A DNA stretch of 64,000 bases from Eshraghiella sp051880035 (GTDB lineage Bacteria; Bacillota; Clostridia; Lachnospirales; Lachnospiraceae), in the NCBI GenBank assembly GCA_051880035.1, contig JBJENE010000062.1, forward strand, positions 20,637 through 84,636, in the 5' to 3' direction. Each line of letters opens with the position of its first letter. Within the stretch, counting starts at the first letter, position 1. Both the position numbers and the translations under genes were made by a program. Below the pieces are notes generated by a model. The model did no database searches. It saw only the letters and a list, made by a program, of their open reading frames with translations, and was not told the origin of the DNA. Below are positions 8,780 through 15,799 of the stretch, piece by piece.

Positions 8780-9781
8780 CTAAAACATATCATCCGAAAC
8801 ACTATCAGCTGCTTCCCCCAAGAGAAATTCGACATCAGAAAAGCCAAGCGATATCAATATATCTTTTACATATAATCTTAATGTATCCGTTCCGCAAAAA
8901 ATAATATCTTCAAGCATTGCGTTTTCCAATGCATAGATAATCGAATTTTCAAAAGGATTTTTTGCACACAATTTTTCCATGTTAGCCAAAACAAGCATCT
9001 CATTAATCTGATCGGTATTCATATTCAGATGAATTCCAAGAGAAATAATCTTATTGCGTTTGGGATACCATTTTCTATTTACAATATCGTAGATGCAATG
9101 CTTCAAAGAAGACGAACAATCCGTTGTCATTATTGAAATATTATCTCTGTTTGATGTGTCTCCGATTTTATTTAAATTAATATATAATTCAACATATGAA
9201 TAAAATTTGCTGTATTGATTAGAAAACAACCCTGCATTTTTCCTTATAAACTCAACAAGTTCTCCAAGTTTGCGCATATTAATCAGATTCAATAACACCC
9301 CGGATGTTTCATACATTATTTTATTTTCAATTGCCTGACCCTGAATTTCTTTATTAATCAGATCAATTATCATTTTGCATTTTTCATATGTATGCTCAAT
9401 TTCTTCCGTCGTAAGAACAAAAATACATACTGAGTCTTCAAGATTTCTGGCATATAGCTTTGTACATCTTCCATATCGCTCAAGGAAATTATTCATTTCA
9501 TCCAGGCCATATCCTGCCGCAAATCCGATTTTAATAAATGTCTCCCGGTTCTTAGGTACAGAGCCATTCTTCCATTTCTGCACCGTAATTCTGCTTACTT
9601 CGCAAAGTTTTGCAAAATCTACTGCAGAGTGTTTACTTTCTTTCAGAATCTCATTTATTTTAATAACCCACTCATCTTTCTGACTTTTTAAACTATGAAG
9701 AATTTCTCTGTATTCCTCCAGACTTTCACATCTTGAGACAATATCATAAAGCTTTTTTGTAGAATAATTTGTTTTATCCAT
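8780..9781 (-). CDS. Unrecognised protein with XRE-like helix-turn-helix near the N-terminus
   Basis: The 333-aa protein is predicted soluble. Residues about 50-100 look like an XRE/lambda-repressor fold (SAVDFAKLCEVSRITVQKWKNGSVPKNRETFIKIGFAAGYGLDEMNNFL), with VSRITVQKWKNG as the recognition-helix region. The remainder is helical, without motifs I recognise, and includes a second segment (HLNMNTDQINEMLVLANM) resembling the 'GLDEMNNFL' part, so the two halves may be related. It lies 27 bases after the kinase and 14 before the FHA-ABC gene, inside the operon. It could be a DNA-binding output of the kinase or a cytoplasmic adaptor with a degenerate HTH. No clear Shine-Dalgarno site is visible, so translation may be coupled. 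Confidence 0.6.
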   Translation of the reverse strand: MDKTNYSTKKLYDIVSRCESLEEYREILHSLKSQKDEWVIKINEILKESKHSAVDFAKLCEVSRITVQKWKNGSVPKNRETFIKIGFAAGYGLDEMNNFLERYGRCTKLYARNLEDSVCIFVLTTEEIEHTYEKCKMIIDLINKEIQGQAIENKIMYETSGVLLNLINMRKLGELVEFIRKNAGLFSNQYSKFYSYVELYINLNKIGDTSNRDNISIMTTDCSSSLKHCIYDIVNRKWYPKRNKIISLGIHLNMNTDQINEMLVLANMEKLCAKNPFENSIIYALENAMLEDIIFCGTDTLRLYVKDILISLGFSDVEFLLGEAADSVSDDMF

Positions 9782-9808
9782 ATAATTAATACATATATTA
9801 CTTAATTA

Positions 9809-12076
9809 CTATTTTATTATCATGTCCGCAAATCCTATTGTAGGTACATCCCACCCATTAGTTGGGATATAGAACTTTATCTGGTTTACTCCTGTCACAT
9901 CAATACTTATATTCTGCGGATAGGCATCAGCTTTTATTTCATATGTTTTTTCTATTTCTCCATCCAGATACACTACCATGCTGGTATCTACCATATCAGA
10001 ACCATCTACATGACCTAATTTAAAGGACAATGTTGAATATTCACCATTCAAATTTGACAAAATATATCCGTCACTACTAAACCAACGTTCTGCTTTAAAT
10101 CCGTTCTTGCATTCTTCCCCTGCCATCATAAATCCGCTTAAACAGTCCTTTTCAAACTCTTCGTAAATATGCATTGTTTGGTCATATGGTTTACATACTT
10201 CTATGAAATTCTTTGGTCTTTGATTATTTATATATGCCAGCTGGTCTGCCAATAAAGAATTATCTTCTACAATTTCTTGTGCTTCCTCAATGACATTAAC
10301 AGCCTCATCATATTTATTTTCTTCCAAAAGTTTATTTGATTTGTTAATTACATCATTTACATAATCTTTTTGATATGATTTAACCTGTTTTGAAATGGTT
10401 GTATCTCCCGGCAACACATTTTCCAACGCATTATTTAATATGTCGACGGCACCAATATAATCTTTTTTCTCTGCCAGTTCAGCGGCTTCGTCCAAAATTT
10501 CTGTTCTGTATTGATCCTCCAAAAGAATAATTTTCTTTTTGGCAGTTTCATAATTTACATCAATATCAGTAACTTTTCTATATTCTGATATAGCCTTTGT
10601 ATACTCGCCTTTCTCCTCATATATTTGTGCAGCATCAAACGCCTGTCTGGATGCATAGAGGTCTTCTATATCCTCTTTTGTTTTATCAAGCTTGTCCTGA
10701 ACTTCTGTAATCCTCATATCTGCTATATCTTCAAGTTGTAGTTTTGCTGTATAGTAATCAATATTCTGTTTTTTAAAATCAAAAAAGATTACTTCCATCT
10801 GATTATTAAGAGTATTTATTAATTCTTCAGTAACCTCTCCTGATTCATCATATTCTTTTTTGGCATCTTCATAATTTTCCAGTATAACTTCCTTGTCATT
10901 TTCGGAAATACTCCCGTTTACTGATTCAACAACACGATTAGGTTCATCTCCTGAAGGTTTTTTATTGATTTTGGTTGCAAGAAATATGCCTCCACCTATT
11001 AAAACAACAGCAATTACCGCAATTAATACAAAAACAGCTTTTTTTCCTTTCCTGCGTTTCTGTTTAACTGTTTTATTCTTTATTCCGGCTGTGTTGTCTC
11101 CCTCTGTGCTGTATGGGTTATTCATATAACCCGCTGCAACGGTAGCTTCAAAATCAACTTTATTACCATTCTGAACCGAAATAAGAGCGTTTTTCAACTC
11201 TGATGCACTTGCAAATCTGTCATCAGGATTAAATGCACAGGCTTTTAATATAATTGACGACATAGTTTGGCTTGCATTAATCGGAGCCGGCAATTGTTCT
11301 CCGCATAATCTGCGATCATTGGCACTCTTTCTTTCCTGATACTGTATTTGTGTTGCATAGGGATCTATAAAAGGAAGTCTGTTATTATTTAATAACTTAT
11401 ATAAAACAAGACCTAAAGAATATGTATCAACTGTTGAATTGTATTTTTTTCCCATAACAACTTCCGGAGCCATATAACTGTATGTTCCTTTAGATGATAA
11501 TGTGCCGTTGGTTTTTTCAAGTTCTTTTGCAATACCAAAGTCACCGACCTTAAAATCACCGAAGCTTGATACAAATATATTCTCAGGTTTTATATCTCTG
11601 TGTATAATATTTTTCTGAGCACATAATTCCAGGGCATTGCATATATCTATACCCAGTTTGATGACATCCTTTTCAGATAAGTTATTTTTAGCTGAATAAT
11701 CATTAAATGGTGTAAGCAACTCCATTCGAATAAAAATATCCCAGCCAATCGCATCTTCTTTTTCAAGTACCTTAAAATCCTCGACACTAACAACATTTGT
11801 CATGCCTTTCATTGATTCCATAAGTTTAATTTCATTTATGAAATCATCTACAATTCCTTTAAAATATGTTATGGTTGCATTATCATCCAAGCCTTCTGCC
11901 TTAAGTTCTGATACTTCAGAATTGCTTTGAGGAATCGTTATTACTTTAATCGCTGAATATGTAGTCATTGAATGTTCTTCGCGAACCGCTTTGTAAACCT
12001 TTCCAAATGCACCTTCGCCAATCTGTTCAATTACTCTCCATTCCGGCCAAACACTTGATAATTTTTCAATGCTCAT
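9809..12076 (-). CDS. Transmembrane Ser/Thr protein kinase with extracytoplasmic helical stalk and NPCBM-like domain
   Basis: This is a complete Hanks-type kinase: glycine loop GEGAFGKVY (about 20-28), ATP Lys in AIK (44), HRDIKPEN (159-166), DFG (179-181), APE (203-205). A longer than usual segment separates the Lys from helix C. A basic juxtamembrane region (KQKRRKGKK) precedes one TM helix (about 347-368). Outside, a helical, TPR-like stretch leads to a C-terminal beta domain resembling NPCBM/NEW2 galactose-binding modules (STLSFKLGHVDGSDMVDTS, VNQIKFYIPTNG). PASTA repeats are absent, so this is not the cell-division kinase PrkC/PknB. It probably senses an external, perhaps glycan, ligand and phosphorylates FHA targets encoded downstream. 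ATG at 12076 is preferred over TTG at 12082 because of spacing to GGGAG. Confidence 0.92.
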   Translation of the reverse strand: MSIEKLSSVWPEWRVIEQIGEGAFGKVYKAVREEHSMTTYSAIKVITIPQSNSEVSELKAEGLDDNATITYFKGIVDDFINEIKLMESMKGMTNVVSVEDFKVLEKEDAIGWDIFIRMELLTPFNDYSAKNNLSEKDVIKLGIDICNALELCAQKNIIHRDIKPENIFVSSFGDFKVGDFGIAKELEKTNGTLSSKGTYSYMAPEVVMGKKYNSTVDTYSLGLVLYKLLNNNRLPFIDPYATQIQYQERKSANDRRLCGEQLPAPINASQTMSSIILKACAFNPDDRFASASELKNALISVQNGNKVDFEATVAAGYMNNPYSTEGDNTAGIKNKTVKQKRRKGKKAVFVLIAVIAVVLIGGGIFLATKINKKPSGDEPNRVVESVNGSISENDKEVILENYEDAKKEYDESGEVTEELINTLNNQMEVIFFDFKKQNIDYYTAKLQLEDIADMRITEVQDKLDKTKEDIEDLYASRQAFDAAQIYEEKGEYTKAISEYRKVTDIDVNYETAKKKIILLEDQYRTEILDEAAELAEKKDYIGAVDILNNALENVLPGDTTISKQVKSYQKDYVNDVINKSNKLLEENKYDEAVNVIEEAQEIVEDNSLLADQLAYINNQRPKNFIEVCKPYDQTMHIYEEFEKDCLSGFMMAGEECKNGFKAERWFSSDGYILSNLNGEYSTLSFKLGHVDGSDMVDTSMVVYLDGEIEKTYEIKADAYPQNISIDVTGVNQIKFYIPTNGWDVPTIGFADMIIK

Positions 12077-12101
12077 TTTCAAAATTCTCCCTTTTGTATA
12101 A

Positions 12102-12857
12102 TTATTTTTTGTGTATCTCGCATATTATGATTGTGATATTGTCTTTTGCTCCGTTATTCATTGCAATATTAAGCAAATTATCACTACACTCTTTAATTGT
12201 CGTTCCGTCTGCAAGTATTGATTTAATTATTCCTTCATCAACCATATCCGTAAGCCCATCCGAGCATATGAGAAATCTTTCTCCATAACTGATTTTTTCT
12301 ATTACCAAATGAGGTTGAATTATAAATTCCGTTTCAGGTATACCCAGATATTGTGTAAGCGGTGGTTTTCTGTTTCCGAACAATTCCATACAGTGATCCA
12401 AAGATAGTTGTACAAATTCATTTCCTTTTAACCTGTAAATACGACTATCTCCAATATTACACGCATATACTTTATTTTTATCAAAAACAACAGCAGCTCC
12501 TGTCGTACCCATATTTTTAATTGCATTTTCTACCTTATATTTACATATTTCAGCATTAACATTTTTAAAAATGTTTGTAAGCACATTTGAAATTCTGTTG
12601 TATTTCAACATATTGTAATAACGGTCAAAGGTACAAGATGCAATATATGAGGCGGTCTCCCCTTTTTCTTCTCCACCCATACCGTCAAATACTGCAAATG
12701 CCGGTATATCATAATAAGTACACTCTCCGACAATCGGTTCACTAAGTGCATTATTATTTTCCTCCAGATAATTGCCCATTATCCAGAAATTATCCTGGTT
12801 AACAGAACGAACCTTTCCGGTATTGCAATTTATGTTGTATGATAATTTATACCTCAA
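12102..12857 (-). CDS. PP2C-family Ser/Thr protein phosphatase
   Basis: The 251-aa protein carries the metal-binding PP2C motifs in order: RSVNQDN near the N-terminus, FDGMGGEEKGE, GTTGAAVVF, NIGDSRIYR, CSDGLTD and AKDNITIII at the end. It hydrolyses phospho-Ser/Thr using two Mn/Mg ions and is the expected antagonist of the kinase encoded 25 bases downstream. The frame opens with TTG (Met in vivo) with GAGGAAAAACA upstream and overlaps the stop of the zinc-ribbon gene by four bases, indicating translational coupling. It has no membrane segment, so it is cytoplasmic. Confidence 0.93.
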   Translation of the reverse strand: MRYKLSYNINCNTGKVRSVNQDNFWIMGNYLEENNNALSEPIVGECTYYDIPAFAVFDGMGGEEKGETASYIASCTFDRYYNMLKYNRISNVLTNIFKNVNAEICKYKVENAIKNMGTTGAAVVFDKNKVYACNIGDSRIYRLKGNEFVQLSLDHCMELFGNRKPPLTQYLGIPETEFIIQPHLVIEKISYGERFLICSDGLTDMVDEGIIKSILADGTTIKECSDNLLNIAMNNGAKDNITIIICEIHKK

Positions 12858-13849
12858 TGTTTTTCCTCGTAATGTTTAATAAAAATATTTCTTTCCGTTA
12901 TATTTACATATATGGCCTTAATCACTGAAGCAATTAAGCAAATAATCGGACCTATTATCATAAAATAGTATCCGCTCGCCTTTGCAATTTCTTCCACCCT
13001 AAATCCTTCTACAATAATACGATTATTAACTACACACATATTAATGATAAACATAAACAACGAAACTACAGCAGATATAATTGATGTTTTGGATGATGCA
13101 AAAGATGACAAACATACTACAAAAACTCCTAATGCAATCAGTAAAAATCCCCATGCGCTCATTGCCGACAATGTACTATTATATTCATTTAATTTGGTAA
13201 TATGCAATAATAGGAACCCATATTTCCCATCTTTTGCAAAGCTTAAAAATCCCGATAATCCGCAAATAATTGCACAAAATGAATTTACAAAGCTGATAAT
13301 ATTGAATCCTTTCATCCTTTGTATTTCATCCCATTTTTCCATTCCGTTTTCATCAGCTGTTTTTATTACTTTAGCGATAACCAATATTGCTGCCAATCCA
13401 CAGAGTGCCGCAAAAACAGGAAATCCGTAAAACAAATAATAGACTTCACCAAATGAAGGCAGAAACAGTCGAATTATTATCCATGTTACAAATATTGGTA
13501 TTGTTCTTAATATTAATGCTATTCTGATTTTGTTCCAGAATATTGGTTTATCTATATATATTATCGCCTTAACGGCACTTATCCAGCTTGTTACAACAAA
13601 AACAATATGTATAGGCCATACCATACATACTCTGTATCCGTTAGCAAACTTAGTATAAGATGCTATAATCAATAAGAACAAAACCGCAAATCCCATTATT
13701 TTATATCCCCAGTTTTCTCCACTTTTAACTTTGTCAATCCACCTGTCCTTTTTTTGTGGCTGAATTGTTTTTAAAACAACCTCTTTACCACATTTCTCAC
13801 AGAATCTTGCATTCTCTTTTAACTGCGCTCCACACTTTTCACAATACAC
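12854..13849 (-). CDS. Zinc-ribbon polytopic membrane protein, first gene of the kinase operon
   Basis: An N-terminal double-CxxC zinc ribbon (YCEKCG...RFCEKCG) is followed by about eight to nine hydrophobic segments, giving a cytoplasmic zinc ribbon on a polytopic membrane body. I choose the GTG at 13849: GGAGG lies eight bases upstream and the protein then begins M-YCEKCG, like the second zinc-ribbon protein of this window (MFCSKCG). The ATG at 13864 has AGGA almost touching it and is a poor start. Family function unknown; such ribbons often accompany regulatory or secretion-linked membrane proteins in Firmicutes. It heads the operon, about 40 bases after the terminator of the upstream RNA. 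Confidence 0.75.
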   Translation of the reverse strand: MYCEKCGAQLKENARFCEKCGKEVVLKTIQPQKKDRWIDKVKSGENWGYKIMGFAVLFLLIIASYTKFANGYRVCMVWPIHIVFVVTSWISAVKAIIYIDKPIFWNKIRIALILRTIPIFVTWIIIRLFLPSFGEVYYLFYGFPVFAALCGLAAILVIAKVIKTADENGMEKWDEIQRMKGFNIISFVNSFCAIICGLSGFLSFAKDGKYGFLLLHITKLNEYNSTLSAMSAWGFLLIALGVFVVCLSSFASSKTSIISAVVSLFMFIINMCVVNNRIIVEGFRVEEIAKASGYYFMIIGPIICLIASVIKAIYVNITERNIFIKHYEEKH

Positions 13850-13890
13850 TTTCGTTGCCTCCATTCCTGTTATCTTATGCTATTAAATCG

Positions 13891-13925
13891 AAAAAAAAGC
13901 AGACTGAACCAAATCGCAGTCTGCT
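13891..13925 (-). terminator. Intrinsic terminator of the structured RNA upstream of the kinase operon
   Basis: A perfect 9-bp stem (AGCAGACTG with CAGTCTGCT) and 10-nt loop are followed by eight U on the minus strand. It stands between the putative RNA and the zinc-ribbon gene, so it either ends a free RNA or attenuates the operon. Confidence 0.9.
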
Positions 13926-14226
13926 ACAACTTCGATTTCTCACGCAAATACTTCAAGTGACAGACCACTGCCACTTGAAGATATTATGTGAGAAATCACA
14001 AACGAGGCGTAAGTATGCGTCCACACTTACACCTCGTCTATATATTAAGGTTAAACTTTACCTGCAATGCATATAATACCCCTTGCAAATGAAGAGTATT
14101 TACGATAAGATAATCGTGAGTGTATCGCAGACTAAGTCTGTATTGTGTGGTACTTGCCCTACCATCCTTGCCATGCACTGTTACCAGCAGTGCATGGTGG
14201 TACACCTTATTGTTCATGATTTTCTC
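13891..14226 (-). ncRNA. Putative structured non-coding RNA (about 335 nt) or long 5' regulatory leader
   Basis: This is otherwise a 490-bp gap without a plausible gene. On the minus strand it has a promoter, a chain of stable hairpins and a terminator. Perfect stems are a 10-bp CCATGCACTG hairpin (14171-14197), a 13-bp stem ACGAGG.GTAAGT (14002-14037, including one G-U pair), and a two-part hairpin with an outer 10-bp GATTTCTCAC stem (13934-13997) and an inner 9-bp CTTCAAGTG stem (13951-13980). Shorter hairpins (CAGAC/GTCTG, ACGAT/ATCGT) fall between. Stop codons in all frames and the stem density argue against coding. I cannot match it to tmRNA, RNase P, SRP, 6S or a riboswitch that I know. 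It may be a free RNA such as a raiA-like class, or a leader for the kinase operon. Confidence 0.7.
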
Positions 14227-14232
14227 ACAATT

Positions 14233-14261
14233 ATTTTAGCATACAGTTTATACCAGTGCAA
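14233..14261 (-). promoter_or_regulatory. SigA-type promoter of the structured RNA
   Basis: TTGCAC, 17-nt spacer, then TAAAAT preceded by TGC (extended -10) on the minus strand. Predicted transcription start is near 14226. Confidence 0.75.
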
Positions 14262-14339
14262 GATAAAACTTACCTATTTTATCCAATCCCTTATGTACAA
14301 CATTATGTTAAATAATCATCAATCCGCATCCCCACTCTC

Positions 14340-15020
14340 TCACACATAATTTTCAGCCACCGTTGCCTTAGAAACCGTAAGTTCATCCGTTCCTGTATTG
14401 CACTCAAGAAACAGAACCTTTACGCCTGCCTTCTGGGCATTAATTAAGGCTTCACCGAATTCGGGATGCGTTCCGGTATTTGGGAAAACCTTGGTGATTC
14501 CCGGCATCTGGATTACAAAAGCAAGGAAACATTCGTATCCTTCCGATGCCTTGTCCGAAAGCTCCGTAAGATGCTTTATTCCACGCTCTGTGGGTGCATC
14601 AGGAAAGTATCCCATTCCGTCTCTTTCAAGGGTAACGCCCTTTACTTCCATGAGAATTTTGGAGGCACCCGACTCTATATAGAAATCAATTCTGGATTTT
14701 CCGATTGTATATTCCGGCTTTATATATGTTATTTCGGGAAAACGGCTGAGCCATTCGCCTACAACCACATTGGGTGCCTGGCTGTCAATATTAATCCATC
14801 CTATTCCCGGTTTATTAACACAGATTAAATCATAGGCTGTTTTTCTGTTAACATTATCCGAAGCCGCAATAATTACCTCCGCCCCGGGGAGGAGGAGTTC
14901 TGCACATCTGCCTGTATTTTTTACATGAACAGTCTCTTCTTTTCCGTCTATCAGAACTTTGGCTATGAAACGGTTCGGTCTTTCGATAAATTTCGCTTTA
15001 ACTGTATTACGGTATTTCAT
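14340..15020 (-). CDS. sfsA: SfsA family protein (sugar fermentation stimulation protein homolog)
   Basis: The 226-aa protein spans the full SfsA family. The N-terminal OB-like part has VKNTGRC and ELLLPGAEV. The C-terminal nuclease-like fold has IDFYIE, MEVKGVTL, and FPDAPTERGIKHLTEL, and ends with the FVIQMPG and THPEFGEAL regions. The acidic and Lys residues of MEVKG fit a restriction-endonuclease-like core, and SfsA has been proposed to bind DNA and influence sugar catabolism in E. coli; its real activity is unsettled. AAGAGGATAATA precedes the ATG. It may be transcribed by read-through from the upstream SigD-controlled gene, as I found no separate promoter I would defend. Confidence 0.93.
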   Translation of the reverse strand: MKYRNTVKAKFIERPNRFIAKVLIDGKEETVHVKNTGRCAELLLPGAEVIIAASDNVNRKTAYDLICVNKPGIGWINIDSQAPNVVVGEWLSRFPEITYIKPEYTIGKSRIDFYIESGASKILMEVKGVTLERDGMGYFPDAPTERGIKHLTELSDKASEGYECFLAFVIQMPGITKVFPNTGTHPEFGEALINAQKAGVKVLFLECNTGTDELTVSKATVAENYV

Positions 15021-15042
15021 TATTATCCTCTTAATGACACAA

Positions 15043-15082
15043 AATGGCTGTTTCGATGGAACTAAACCACAAAACAGCCATT
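15043..15082 (-). terminator. Hairpin terminator between the SigD-controlled gene and sfsA
   Basis: An 11-bp perfect stem (AATGGCTGTTT with AAACAGCCATT) with an 18-nt loop lies just after the stop codon of the upstream gene. The U-tract is short (TTTTGTGT), so termination may be partial. Confidence 0.6.
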
Positions 15083-15087
15083 AAAAT

Positions 15088-15696
15088 TTATTGTTTGGAT
15101 GCATAATAGTCTTCAAACATCTTATTTGCCGCATCGATTGTATCGCTGCAAATCTGAGGAAGACTCTTACCCCATGCGCCTGTAGCCTGACGGAATCCTT
15201 TTTCCATTGCCGCCTGCATTTCTCTCATCTTGTCCACATCATCTCCCGCAAGCGCACTTGCGAAGTCGAACAATCTCTGGGAAGTCTGCTTGACTCCATA
15301 GTATCCGTCCTCTGCAATGTCTGCCTGAGCCTGGGCCTTTGTAGCCTCATCAACGGTAAAATTGCCGCTTGCAAGGAATTTCCAGATGCTGTCATCACCT
15401 GTTGCAATTCCGTAAGAAGATGCCTGCTTGGTCATCATCTGCTTTACAATATTTACTAACTGTTCCTGTCTTGACTGCTGGTCCGCTTTAAGCTGACTTA
15501 CCAGTGCAGCTCTGTCTGATTCACTCATCTTATTAATTGAATAAGTTGCTTTGGATGAGGACTCTTCAGACTTCTCATAAACAACTCCCGTATCATAGGC
15601 CTGGGTCTTTGCCTCTTCTCTGGAACTTTTTGCCGTGTTATAAGTGCTGTAAGTCTCTGTTGCAGCCATAACACCTGCCGTCATGTTTACGCTCAT
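15088..15696 (-). CDS. Conserved hypothetical protein under a SigD-type promoter (probable motility-associated)
   Basis: The 202-aa protein has no signal peptide or membrane segment. It is Ala/Ser/Gln-rich and mainly helical: an N-terminal MSVNMTAGVMAATETYSTYN part, a coiled middle (LVSQLKADQQSRQEQLVNIVKQMM), and a conserved-looking C-terminus (KGFRQATGAWGKSLPQISCD-like, ending TIDAANKMFEDYYASK). The Ser/Ala-rich N-terminus is reminiscent of flagellar-export substrates, but that is inference. The near-consensus SigD promoter upstream places it in the late flagellar/chemotaxis regulon even though it lies far from the flagellar operon. AAGGAGGGATTAAA precedes the start. I do not assign a function; a minor flagellar or chemotaxis component is the best guess. 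Confidence 0.65.
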   Translation of the reverse strand: MSVNMTAGVMAATETYSTYNTAKSSREEAKTQAYDTGVVYEKSEESSSKATYSINKMSESDRAALVSQLKADQQSRQEQLVNIVKQMMTKQASSYGIATGDDSIWKFLASGNFTVDEATKAQAQADIAEDGYYGVKQTSQRLFDFASALAGDDVDKMREMQAAMEKGFRQATGAWGKSLPQICSDTIDAANKMFEDYYASKQ

Positions 15697-15756
15697 TTTA
15701 ATCCCTCCTTGTAAATTTAGAGCACAGCAAATCCTTTTGCATGCTTTCTATATTAT

Positions 15757-15783
15757 ATATCGGAAGAAAATCTGATTTGTTTA
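15757..15783 (-). promoter_or_regulatory. SigD (sigma-28) flagellar promoter
   Basis: The minus strand reads TAAA, exactly 15 nt, then TCCGATAT. The Bacillus SigD consensus is TAAA-N15-GCCGATAT, so only one base differs. It lies about 60 bases upstream of the start at 15696, and a SigD gene is present in this window at 32268. Confidence 0.85.
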
Positions 15784-15799
15784 TATACTTTATAATGAT

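Noticed and set aside
4708..13849. Type VII secretion locus
   Set aside because: FHA, kinase and PP2C genes can accompany T7SS, but there is no EssC/EccC ATPase, WXG100 protein or EssB here.
14083..14349. Plus-strand 88-codon open frame between the kinase operon and sfsA
   Set aside because: It has Cys/His-rich, low-conservation composition, no ribosome site, and runs across the hairpins of the putative RNA and the end of sfsA.
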